A stretch of 64,000 bases of DNA from Arthonia radiata (taxonomy: Eukaryota > Ascomycota > Arthoniomycetes > Arthoniales > Arthoniaceae), in assembly GCA_002989075.1 (NCBI GenBank), contig PSQN01000012.1, forward strand, positions 682,001 to 746,000, in the 5' to 3' direction. A model generated the notes under the pieces. The model ran no database searches. It had not been told where the DNA came from and was given only the letters and a program-made list of their open reading frames with translations. The translations under genes were made by a program, and so were the position numbers. This document shows, piece by piece, positions 12,075-21,874 of this stretch (positions within the stretch are counted from its first letter, which is position 1; the number at the start of each line of letters is the position of its first letter).

Positions 12075-12600
12075 GCGAGGCGGAAGCTCGATGCGCACCA
12101 CCCATGCACTGAGAGAACCACGCTTATCTGCAGCTTCTGCCGCGGTCTCGGATGGCGAATGAAGATCATCTGAACCATTGTCAACGCTAGATCTATTGAT
12201 CACGTCTTCATGTACCGCTTGTCGCGAGATTTATGATCTACTCTTGACATGAATAGCATCCGCTGATGCTGGAGTATACCACAAGTCACGCGCAGTCAAG
12301 AAGTTCTGGGGTAGCTGGTCCTGTAGTTTGGTCCGTGATAACGCAGCTTTCAGCGAAGCTTCACTTGCGAGCTCCACATCTTCTACGTCTGACTGATAGA
12401 TGTCTCTAAGTAAGAACATTGGGTTTCGTGGGTCGCCTTCATGGTGAGGTTGAAGCTCGATGCGCACAACCTATCATCTGAGTGAGCCATGCTTGGTTGC
12501 AGCCTCTGCCACGGTCTCGCAAGGGAAATGAGGATCATTTGAACCATCATCAACGCTGAGTCTATTGGTCACGTCTTCATCGGTACCGTATGTCGCGTGA
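12075..12600 (-). repeat. Diverged tandem duplication, unit about 370 bp
   Basis: The stretch at about 12081-12230 recurs at about 12451-12600 with moderate divergence. Both begin with GAAGCTCGATGCGCAC and continue through matching blocks such as GATCAT(C/T)TGAACCAT and GTCACGTCTTCAT-like sequence. Read on the minus strand, both copies encode similar peptides (VRIELQPHHE and VRIELPPRHE; HEDVINRSSVDNGSDD and its partner), so this looks like a decayed coding segment. The longer copy keeps an open frame at 12231-12467 (78 codons) containing SDVEDVELASEASLKAAL. No family recognised. Confidence 0.55.
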
Positions 12601-13199
12601 GTTCAAGGCGTATGTCTCATGTCACTGACTAAACGTTTCACTATCCTCGAATTCCTCACATCTCAGCTCTTGCTGGCGAGTGAACCCGCATCGGCATCCG
12701 CCGGTATCTCCTCTGTCACTGACTGACTCTGCTCACACTTACTTACCTTCAGTCTTCGACGCAGCCCAGCTTCCGCTGGCGGGTAATCCCACACAACCTT
12801 GCTCTTTAACATCAACACTCTCACTATGATGCACATGAGAAGTCTGAGACTCACCAGCACCCCGCTGACTTGTAGACTCTTCTAGTTGAGCCAATTACGT
12901 CTCGGCCTTGGGATCCGATAAAAGCGCCTAAGGGAGAGTCATTTAGCGGAGTCAGCCACGGATACAATACATCACCTGCAGCGTCTTAGCATACAGGCCT
13001 ACCATTATCTAGGAGTGGTTACACCACCATGCCGACGCGTCCGTCAATCCATCAACGGCCGCAGCAAAGGCCCAGCTACGGCCAACCAGCAACGTCAGCG
13101 CCATCACACGGCTCCACCGGTGGAGACTACTCACAACGTTCAACACCAACTCTCCCGGCGTACGCATCGGCGCCATACAGCGGAAGCCGACCAAGTCTG

Positions 13200-13343
13200 G
13201 CGCCAGCACCATCGTGCGGCTATCCAGGGTACGACATTTTGGAGCAGCCAGCATCAACACACATACCGTACGCGTCAGCGCCAGCACCATCGTACGACTA
13301 TCCAGGGTACGACTCTTCACAGCAGCCGACGTTGTCGGCATAG
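13200..13343 (+). repeat. 78-bp in-frame tandem repeat in copy A
   Basis: Two adjacent units starting at 13200 and 13278 share GCGCCAGCACCATCGT and CTATCCAGGGTACGAC. The period of 78 bases is 26 codons, so the reading frame is kept, giving APAPSxxYPGYD units. Similar units occur in copy C near 22.1-22.3 kb. Confidence 0.75.
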
Positions 13344-14595
13344 GCTCTGATACCGCAGCAATTAGAAATACCGCCGGTTGCGCGTTCCATGGTCGAGACT
13401 GGTACTTTCATTGATGCATTGTTGCCACCCACCACCGTCTCCGTCCCTGCCGAAACCTCCCTATCGATCTACGCGAGACGCCTTTCTCACCGCGGGCAGC
13501 GCACATACGCTCAGTAGCAAAGATAAAGAGGAATATGTGCAACCTTCGCCAAAAGCAGGAACAGCAGTCAATTCACCAGAAAACCGTCATGACCAGTCAC
13601 CTGCTTCTGACAAATCCATTAGCCCTACCTTGGAAATATCGAACGAAACCCCGACACGCAATCAGAGTCGACAAGTGCTACGCTCATAGAGGGTTCCAGA
13701 CAGCGTTAGAAGAAGTCATCGTTGTCGAAGACAGTTGTCAAAAGATGACAGGCATTGCCTTCGGCACTGCCTTCCGTGAAGTCACAGCAACAAGAACGGG
13801 CTGACAAGGAGACGCAAGAGGACGTGCAAGAAGGACATGCCCTCAAGAAACGAAGAATAACAAGTTTGACTACGCGGATTGATTACGGCGTGAACATCCA
13901 AGCCACCGCGGGCGCAGACACAGGCGTGAGCGAATCTGAAGAGGACGAAGCGCGAGCAGCGCCCAGTCGCAAGAGAAAAGACCAAGGTGCTCTGACCGCC
14001 ATCACAAGAGGTCGAGATGCAAGTGCGGTGGATAGCGATGTCGATGTAGAGGGTGCGGGCCAGGTAAGTCTGCAGGAGCGTCGCCACATATGCTATTCCA
14101 CGATTCTACATCATGTTGGAGGTATAACGCCCGAAAACAATCAGACTAGAGATCTTGTTTGGCTATATCGCAATTTTAAGGCGAACGGGGCTCTCAAAGA
14201 CTTACAGCTCACGTCCACAGAAATCGTTATGTTCATCGAATCGATTGCGGTCGTTGACGAGACCCAAGCCCTTGAGTTACTGAAGAACATCTACAAGATC
14301 TTTGGCTATGAGCCGGAACTTGGGGGTTTTCTAGAGTTTACAGACACTGAACATAACCCGTGGGATGTTTCCTAATGCCGATGGTCCGGATGGGCAATGT
14401 CGGTGAGAATATGCGGAAGGCGCTGTCAGATAACGTGCCTTCCCCCGCTACGTTGGCTCATCTCACCCAAAATTTGCCAGCCTCTTTCGCTAGCCATAGA
14501 CTCTCGTCTTCCTCGCATCCTTCTCATCCTGTTACAGTCCTTTTGTACGTAAGTTCCTCATTATACGATGCCGCAGATTCGGCGGTCACCTCTTA

Positions 14596-14760
14596 ATGGC
14601 ACCCTTCCGACCTTTTAGAGTGCCAACTACGACAACACCCCAGCCGCGAAACGTTTTCAACATTCGCTGGATATGTCCGCATTGCAATGAGCGCAATCCG
14701 CTTCAAGGCCCGATCTGCCGGCATTAGTAATGCCAGCAAGAGAGGCCAGCAGTGGTGACT
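14596..14760 (+). pseudogene. Family 2 N-terminal fragment with RanBP2-like zinc finger
   Basis: From the ATG at 14596 the frame reads MAPFRPFRVP, then IRWICPHCNERNPLQG and ICRH, then two adjacent stops (TAG TAA at 14725-14730), then CQQERPAV. The pattern W-x-C-x2-C-x3-N-x6-C fits a RanBP2-type finger, with the fourth Cys five residues on. Copies at 25278 and 29613 start the same way (MAP-x-(K/R)-x-F-K-(V/L)-P). The stop pair fits CAG CAA to TAG TAA by two C-to-T changes. This piece sits inside family 1 copy A. Confidence 0.6.
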
Positions 14761-14916
14761 ACTGCCGCAGCGTTGCCACTCGTCCCAAGAGCGAAGCGCT
14801 CGACGCCACATCTGCTACAACAGGTGCAGGGCAGGGAACAATGCCGGATGGCCAAGCGGAAACCACTACAGACAAAAGATGGCAATACACGCAACTCACC
14901 ATAACTTCAGGCCTCC

Positions 14917-15111
14917 CCAAAGCGAGCACCATCACCCATTGCCGAGGTCTCATCCCCATCGCAAGCACCACCATTCCTTGCTAAGGCCCCTTCTCCGAAG
15001 CCAATACCACCATCTCTTGCCTAGGCCCCGTCCCTAGCCCGGGCAACACCGTTCCTGGGTGAGTCCCCGTCTCCAAAGTTACTACCACCATCCCTTGCTG
15101 CGGCCTCGTCC
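14917..15111 (+). repeat. 39-bp minisatellite, five units
   Basis: Five consecutive 39-base units, each encoding 13 residues of the form P-K-x-x-P-P-S-L-A-x-A-P-S. The units are diverged (for example PKRAPSPIAEVSS and PKLLPPSLAAASS), and one carries an in-frame stop. Period and frame agree, so the repeat arose as coding sequence. Confidence 0.8.
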
Positions 15112-15124
15112 CTGGCGCGGGCAT

Positions 15125-15186
15125 AGAAGGTTCTTGACATTGTCATTCGCGAGAGATCACTATGGGCCAAAGGCTAAGCACGTCGA
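15125..15186 (+). repeat. 62-bp segment duplicated at 15974-16035
   Basis: Starts AGAAGGTTCTTGACATTG and ends at AAGCACGTCGA. It recurs at 15974-16035 at the end of copy A with about a dozen differences. Both encode RRFLTLSFA-x-(D/E)-H-type sequence; in copy A it therefore occurs before block 1 and again after block 2. Confidence 0.75.
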
Positions 15187-15973
15187 AAAGTTGCTTGAAG
15201 CTATTCTGGATAATGTGGCGGCGAATGGAGCGAGTTCTGGCTTCTCGTGCAAAGTCTGCGGAATTCTGGAGCATCATTGGGGACGTGCTATAGGAGCACC
15301 GGCTGGAGGACTTCTGCTCATTTAATGTCTCTACGGTGCCGATGGTGTTGGCAATATGGTTGCTCTGAAACCACTATTCAGAGCGTGTAGAATCATGATG
15401 GTGAGAAATTTCCGCGAGGTTCTTTTTCGCAATCCACGTTCAACTTACGGGCATCTCCATGTCATCTGCGACCATACAGTCTCTCCGAGAGAGCTTGGTT
15501 CATGGATATCGTGGCTCTTGAGCACATCCTCATGGGGGACATTATGGGATACTTGCCCCGACTGGTAGGCTCAACTTGCTCACGAGACATCCAAGTGCGT
15601 TGCTGATGCGTTCGCCAGTTATGGAGCAATGTCCGTCAAGGATGTTGGGGATCGGCAGATATGTACACATGCGTCAGCAAAGCCTCGGAACCCGGGCTCA
15701 GGAAAGGCATCTTCCACAGCCGAACACTCACAAACCATACAGAAGTTGCGCGAACTTTTCCAAGGCGTAAAGTTGCCACGTGTGGATCTCACTCTACGAT
15801 ATCGATGGTCCGTCTTTTTCCTCAAGAGGTCGGGGTTCGGGTCGGCAAGATTCAAGCCGTCACCATCGGCAGCTGAGAAGGGAGATCGTGCATTAAAGCG
15901 TAGGGGCAAGGCATTGGTAGGCCTCGCGCAAGTGGGGCATACCTCTTTGTCCCCCCTTCCATTGGATGTCATT

Positions 15974-16035
15974 AGAAGGTTCTTGACACTGTCGTTTGCA
16001 AAAGAACATCATGGGCTAAAGGCTAAGCGGGTCGA
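15974..16035 (+). repeat. Second copy of the 62-bp segment
   Basis: Partner of 15125-15186; encodes RRFLTLSFAKEHHGLKAKR. In copy B the equivalent (KKHTTLSFVTEYLSK, about 19.5 kb) lies only before block 1, so the second position in copy A is probably a local duplication or the start of a further, lost unit. Confidence 0.7.
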
Positions 16036-16732
16036 TTGATGATCCGTGAGACCTTGCGACAGAGCTGACGATGGGCTAGCTGGGGTGTCGTCTTCGGACG
16101 CCGAGCCTGCGACGCTCGCGGATGTTTGCAAGTCTGCTGCGTCGAGACTACTTGCGTCGCTTGGCGGAGAGTCTTCAAGCTGACAACACCTTCCGCTAAC
16201 GGTGTGTACAAACGGCTCGTCCTCGTTCTTGTCTCGAGTGATCTTGAACCTTGATTTACGCCGCTCAGCCTTTGCTTACACCAGACCTGCCCTCATGCGC
16301 TGTATCGTCTTCTGCGCCGTGATGCGCCGAGAGCAAGTTTGCCTTTGGCAGGCTTGCGCTCAACCGGTGAGAATAAAATAGTATTGCGTTCGTCATAGGC
16401 AGCGGCAAGCGAACAGTTGTCTTGAGATTGATATAACTGCTGGTCGTCTAGTGGAGTTTGCGGCTTCGGCTTGCGCTCCAGAGAGCGGGCTTTTCCGTTT
16501 ATCGGCCATGGAGGAAGATAAGTCGTGGATAAGATTGGATAGGAAACAGTTCAGTTCGTCTAAGCAGTCTTCGTCCTCCTCTTCAGCTTCTACCGGTCCA
16601 ACTTGTTTCTCTGCCTCATCACCTCCTTCACGGGCTTCGAATTGGACCTTGCATCACCGCCTGAGCCCGCCATTGCATTTCTCTCCGTCTTGAACTTCTA
16701 GATCCTTGTCCGCCTCAGTCTGATACTCATGC

Positions 16733-17365
16733 TCAGTTAAGGTCCACGGTGCTCGCGCGCGACACCCCTTCCGCATTATTATCATCGTCTTCCTTTGTCT
16801 CCTCACCCTTTTCTCCAGACTCGCGCTTGATGTTGACTTCCATGCCTATGAACTTGAGTGGCCAGACCTTGCGATCCAGATGACCGGAATGGATGCGTGG
16901 GTCTTTCGAGGGTCTGTGGCGAACCACGAGTGCAAGTAGATCCACCGGAAGCGTAGTTGTAGAAGACAATGTGGTCAGATCCGCCGTCGTTACAAGTGCC
17001 CAGACCAAGACATCTCGGAGGGGTAAGTTCTCCTCAATGTGCTTCCAAGCAAGGACGACAGCTTGCATTGTGTGGTCGAGCCGCAAAATGTCAGGTATAT
17101 GCACCAGCGTATCCTGGAGTATGCGAGCCAGAGTTTCTCGCGCTCCGTGCATGCCCCAGGCGTCTTCCACCGTCGCCATGCGCAGACCGTATTCAAATCG
17201 TCGCCCACTGAAGATCGCGACACGCGGGCGGTCATGCGGACGGGCGGCGTCCAGTGAGCGACTGATAGCCTGCCAATGCGGAGACTTGTCGATTGCCGGT
17301 GATCCATTGTACATCCACACAAGGATCACATCGAGGTCGTCCGCGCTGTTGCGGATGTGCCACAA
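16733..17365 (-). CDS. Hypothetical protein, 210 codons
   Basis: Open frame from ATG 17365 to the stop at 16733, unlike the broken frames around it. It contains DDLDVILVWMYNGSP near the start and LRDVLVWALVTTADL in the middle, which faintly recall the end of a BTB domain and the helices after it in fungal BTB proteins, and it ends in an acidic tail (KEDDDNNAEG). I find no convincing BTB start upstream, so it may be the 3' exon of a longer gene extending toward 17.9 kb, or a remnant. No function assigned. Confidence 0.4.
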   Translation of the reverse strand: MWHIRNSADDLDVILVWMYNGSPAIDKSPHWQAISRSLDAARPHDRPRVAIFSGRRFEYGLRMATVEDAWGMHGARETLARILQDTLVHIPDILRLDHTMQAVVLAWKHIEENLPLRDVLVWALVTTADLTTLSSTTTLPVDLLALVVRHRPSKDPRIHSGHLDRKVWPLKFIGMEVNIKRESGEKGEETKEDDDNNAEGVSRASTVDLN

Positions 17366-18011
17366 ATAAGATTGTGTAATGAGCAGTATAGAGCTCTTGC
17401 TCAGGTATCACCTTTTGATGGTTGGGATGCTCTTCAAACGGATTCTAAGATACGGCGCCGTTGCTGTCGATAGTGTGATTGCTCCGTGCAGAGCGTTTGC
17501 AAGTTGTAACCCACACCATGAGCGATATCTTTGTTACTCAGAGCATCCCGGCTGTCGAGCTTCTCTCGAGACCACGACTCCTAGGAGCCATGGTCCGCAG
17601 ATGTACGAACAATAGAGTTGTTATTTATCTGTCGGCTGAGTGTGAATAGTGTTAGTGGCCTCAGACGCTCTGCCTGTCATCACCCACCTTATTGAGGCTT
17701 CACAAGAGCATGCAATGGGAGCTATTCCCGACGTTAGCGCAACAGCTGCAGCAGACCAGGGGCCAGTACCCGTGCCTCGCTGAACGGTCCACTTCGAGGA
17801 TTGTTCCTTCCCCATGGATTTACCCATTGGAAACACCGACTTTCTATGTCTTAAGTCCTTCAAAAGCCACGTTGCAGGACGCAAGAAAAACGCAAGACCC
17901 AGTACATACTTGCAGTATGCTTTCTGCTCAACGAATGTCCTCCTCCTAGCTGTGCGAAGTAGTTCCCCATTTTATAACCATTAAAATCCATCTGTCACCC
18001 TCGCAACAATC

Positions 18012-18257
18012 ATGTCCGAATCCGAAATTGAGCAAGGCCGCGACTTAGTCGTTCGAGGTCATATCTCCACAGCTATAAGCAAATTCAAGCTCCAAGGCCA
18101 CAGGGACCATTTCAACCAGATATACAACACCAACAAGAAAAGACATTTTGACAGCATTTATCATTCTGATCTTGGGTCGTGCCGCAAAAGAGCTGATGCG
18201 TGGGTCAAGAAAAATGCCCCTCCAGAAGAGAGACGCAAGCTCGAAGCGGCTGAATGA
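18012..18257 (+). CDS. Small hypothetical protein, 81 residues
   Basis: Intronless frame MSESEIEQGRDLVVRGHIS to the TGA at 18255. The upstream DNA looks promoter-like (TTTTATAACC near 17970, then a C/A-rich leader ending ACAATC just before the ATG). The peptide is charged, helical in character and lacks a signal peptide or membrane segment (SKFKLQGHRDHFNQIY, KKNAPPEERRKLEAAE). It might be a small nuclear or cytosolic protein. No family recognised. Confidence 0.4.
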   Translation: MSESEIEQGRDLVVRGHISTAISKFKLQGHRDHFNQIYNTNKKRHFDSIYHSDLGSCRKRADAWVKKNAPPEERRKLEAAE

Positions 18258-18876
18258 GGCTCGTATGCGAGAGGCGCTGTTTTCGAGCGGTTGCTGGCCG
18301 CCTTTTTATGTATGCGGAATCAGTAAAGTCAAAAGAGCGGCTTTGGCTGCACCGGGTGCCGGGATCAATCGGATACCACTACGATCTGAACCGTTTGCGT
18401 AAAAATGGGCCGATACCCCTAAGAAATATCACGAATCGGTTGTCGTTGTAACCTGTACTTGAAGCTATCAAAGCTTAAGACTGGACTAAGTAGGGTCTTA
18501 TATTGATAAGGTATATGGCTTTTATCACATTCCGACTGGTATGGTGGGAAGGTAGCGTGGTAAGTACATGGGATGCGTCTATCACGTGATCCCGGTATAT
18601 GCCTATTCAGGCAATTCTCCACCAGGCATCCCGTGTCTTGGCATGGCCATCTGGACTGGGCGATCCTGCACTCAACATATACCCTATAAGCGCGAAACCG
18701 ATATAAATGCCACTAATAGCCGTCAACACCAAGGGCAAACACCGCCGTCGAGGGAGATCCGCCTCCACAAAGAAGAAACACCGCCCTCGAGGAGGGTTCA
18801 CAAAAGCCACAGCCTCAGGAAAAGCCTTTCAGGGCGGTAAAGAGGAAGCAAAGCGGAGGAGCCGGAGAAGCACCCG

Positions 18877-20902
18877 GTGAAGAAGCCGCTTTGGTCAAGC
18901 AAAAAGAGAAGAACCACAGGAGTGTCAGCACGGAGTGGACGTGTTCATTATAAGATGGATGCGAAAGACAGCGCGGGTGTATCAGCAGATGATGGTAGTG
19001 AGTATGAAGGAGGGGAAGGTGAACAAGGCGAACAAGGTGGACAAGGTGAAACACAGTTGGCACAAGTACCCCCCAAGCGAAGAAAGACTCAGCAGGCTCG
19101 CGCCCCCCTTCTCCCCCTCTCCCGCCTCCGCCGCCACCAGCCCGAAAAACATGCGTCATGCATCCAGTCCCGGTGGGGGAGAGGTGTCGCTGTTGACTCG
19201 TCCACAACAACTCAGCAGACTACACACAAACACATGTGCCACTCTACGGTAATGTACGAAGGTGGTAGAGCAAGACCACCAGATTACCATGCTCAATTGT
19301 TGGAGTGAGGTGGATTCGAATCATATGTTGAAAGGCATTGAACTCACGCCAGCTGAGGTTGAAACTCTCCTTGAACCGCCCAAAGTCGTCGATGGCGACC
19401 AGTCTATTGAGAGATTGAAGAAAGTCTTTGACATCCTTGGACATCGACTCGAGCTCACAGCGGACAACTCTTTGGCACCGCTCCCAGCTGGTGTTATGAA
19501 GAAGCACACAACATTGTCCTTTGTAACCGAGTATCTGTCCAAAGGGGGAAACAGCCAAGCATTGAAGTCTCCAAGCAAGCTGCAAACTTCATTCGGCACC
19601 ATCATAGATAACATGCTTGACCCCGACCATCCATGCGGACTCAGATGCACTATCTATTTTCGCCTCGATCAATCGTGGCAACAAGCCGTCGGCGGGCGGG
19701 CGTCTGGACCAACGCTCATACAATGCCCTCATGGACATCAAGGTACCGCTAATCTCGCCGCATTGCGTCCCCTGTGCAAAGCTTGCGGAGAGTTGTTTTT
19801 TCAGCTTTTCGTCCAAGAGCTTCAATCGCCCCAAAAGGCCACATTACAGGTGTACTGCAATCACACAATGTCCGCGGAAGAGGTCGGAACTCGGGCGTCA
19901 TGAATGGTGTCGATGTGCCCTTGGAACTTCCTGTGGGATACTGACGAGGCGATGTAAGTATAATGACCACGCTACCGCGTCGAATTTGACTCACCATTCC
20001 TTGAGGCTTCAAGCACTACATATCAAAGATGTTGGTAACAGGAAAGTCTGTGTCGCCCTAAATGCCAAGCCAAGAAAGCTCAGCACTGGTGGTGTACTGA
20101 AGACCTCGAAACCAACAAACTCCGTCTGCGCGATCAGGTTATTGTTCAAAGACGTTCAACTGCCGCAAGTTGACAGCACGCTCCGCTACAGATGGACGAC
20201 CTGGTTTCTCAAACGATTGGGCTGTGGAGAAGAGGAGTTCATGCCGTCTCCGGCTGCGGCAGGGCGAGGAGACCGTGTTGAAAGAGCACAGGAAAAGGAT
20301 GTGGTTAAAGATGGCGTTCGAAAGGTATCACAGTAGTCACGCAGGTGGCAGAGAAAGACGTAGCGCGGCATGAGCCGGGCAGATCCATCCGTACAACAAG
20401 AGACTGCGACGTACGCGAAGACTCGATATTCAGATCTTATTTTGCAGTCGGCAACGATGAACGTAATAGGCTTTGTCTCGGAACACGTGTTCATTCCAAC
20501 ATCCCAGTGTTACTAAGCTGCTTGTCGAATTCCGTCGACATGCTCAACCAACTGAAAGACGGTCAAGTCAAACAACAGTACAGCGACTTTGCACCGAACG
20601 CGCGTAGCATGCCGTTTGTCATGCAACTCAAACAAGAGATGCTGGCTGCGCCGTACCAATTCGTGCACGAAGCCGATTGTCTCGAGCTCTCGATGGCAAT
20701 CCGACGAGCGTCGGAGGTAAGGATTGGTCTAGCGCTGGCACGACATGACACAAACGCGTGGCAGAACGTCACCCTCGAGGCGACATCACAAACTGTTTGC
20801 CATATTGGCAGCGTCGATTACCAGCCAGCACAATCACAGCAGCGGTCTGCTCTGTGGAGAAGGCTGTGCAGATCACGAGGGAGAGGAGAACAGTTACAAT
20901 AG
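18877..20902 (+). pseudogene. Family 1 ('LRYRW') copy B, best preserved copy
   Basis: Parts in order: acidic head (about 18950-19070, KMDAKDSAGVSADDGSEYEG, parallel to copy C); open frame 19262-19903 (213 codons) with GIELTPAEVETLLEPPKVVD, KKHTTLSFVTEYLSK and block 1 (IQCPHGHQGTANLAALRPLC, CKAC, YCNHTMSAEEVGTRAS); a probable intron near 19940-20010; block 2 at about 20010-20330 (DVGNRKVCVALNAKPRK, VDSTLRYRWTTWFLKRLG, MPSPAAAGRGDRV); block 3 at 20345-20902 (YQFVHEADCLELSMAIRR, EVRIGLALARHDTNAW). Block 1 has paired Cys/His spaced like a small zinc site. Fewer breaks than copies A and C, so it could be expressed. Function unknown. Confidence 0.55.
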
Positions 20903-21436
20903 TGCAGACTTTGTCACGGAAATCACAGCAATACATCAGGATACAGGCCACACGCGATGGAGTACGAGCTTAATAGATGAGAGCAGTCTCCACGTGCGCT
21001 TGCTCACCCCAGTCTCCGAATACTGGTACGACGCCACTGTCTTCCAAGCATTTGCGGAGGCGAACCTCGACAAGTGGATCCGCAAACTCTTCCAAGGAGG
21101 CGCTGTGCTCTGCCAGCACTTGGCCCGATGGACATCACACAGCAGCAAGAGAAGAGGAACTTGTCAAGAGATGCACCGCCAGTGAACGCCAGTGGTTTTA
21201 TCTGGCGCGACAGCAGGCCTCTCGCGACAGACGTTCTCCGCGAAAGGGTGTATGAGATGGCGGCTCTCAGCACACGAGCGTGGAAGTTACTCAAAGTACC
21301 GTTACAAAAGTAAATATGACACTCCGGCGTCGACACTACTTACTGTAATTGCTTCCTTGCAACACCGATCCCAATCGACTATCTACAGACCAGGACTGCA
21401 CCAACGTACATCAGGGAACCTGCCCCATCTCAACTC

Positions 21437-21757
21437 TTGGAAACATTATCGTTCTATTCGATGTACGAGTCTACAGTACATCTCGTTGTTGGCGGTATGG
21501 ACGGCGCTTCCGTAGTCGAAGACCATTGGCGGCACTTTCGTGATGTTCGGAAGAACCTGCACCGGCTCCGCTTCCTCATCATCATTTACCTGCAACCCGA
21601 TTTTCAAGGCCGCTATGACTCGGACATGTTTCTAGATGAACAAATGGACCTCTCTGCGCGGCTTCCTATCAATATAACACGTCAACGGCTCCATATCTGG
21701 TGGCTGCAGCGCGACGAAGGCAGGCAAGCTGCTTTGTCAACAAGAAGAGTTGCCTGA
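21437..21757 (+). CDS. Fragment resembling the 'extended' region of fungal F-box/2EXR-like proteins
   Basis: The open frame actually runs from about 21375 (APTYIREPAPSQLLETL) through FYSMYESTVHLVVGG to the TGA at 21757. The order 'P-x-Y-I-R ... ETLSFYSMYEST-h-h-h' is like the motif in many fungal proteins where a conserved Arg-rich helix is followed by FYS-x-NTF and a beta strand. The match is weak and short, no start codon is convincing, and it lies between family 1 copies B and C, so it may be a gene remnant. Confidence 0.3.
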   Translation: METLSFYSMYESTVHLVVGGMDGASVVEDHWRHFRDVRKNLHRLRFLIIIYLQPDFQGRYDSDMFLDEQMDLSARLPINITRQRLHIWWLQRDEGRQAALSTRRVA

Positions 21758-21874
21758 GTACTGACCAGTCCCAGCTCCCGCCGGTGGGAAGTTTCAAACC
21801 AGTGCTACGAATAGGAAACGTTTGGGTTTCATCAGCAACTCGCTGAGTTATAGACTTTTTCAGTCAGGCAAGGT

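Larger units (their letters stand above)
13029..16039 (+). pseudogene. Family 1 ('LRYRW') copy A, composite and decayed
   Basis: Member of a multi-copy family that I cannot name. Parts in order: a Pro/Tyr/Gln-rich head at 13029-13343 with 78-bp repeats (APSYDYPGYDSSQQP); a linker with TAGSAHTLSS; an acidic/basic segment with an open frame at 13755-14375 (206 codons, including LKDLQLTSTEIVMFIESIAV and EALELLKN-like helices); block 1 at about 15125-15540 (HTVSPRELGSWISWLL, with a preceding C..C pair); block 2 at 15629-16039 (GDRQICTHASAKPRNPGSG, VDLTLRYRWSVFFLKR, KPSPSAAEKGDRAL). A piece of family 2 and a minisatellite lie between the acidic part and block 1. Several frame changes and stops separate the parts. 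Some may be introns, but not all have splice signals, so I call it a pseudogene; it could still be a poorly resolved multi-exon gene. Confidence 0.6.
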
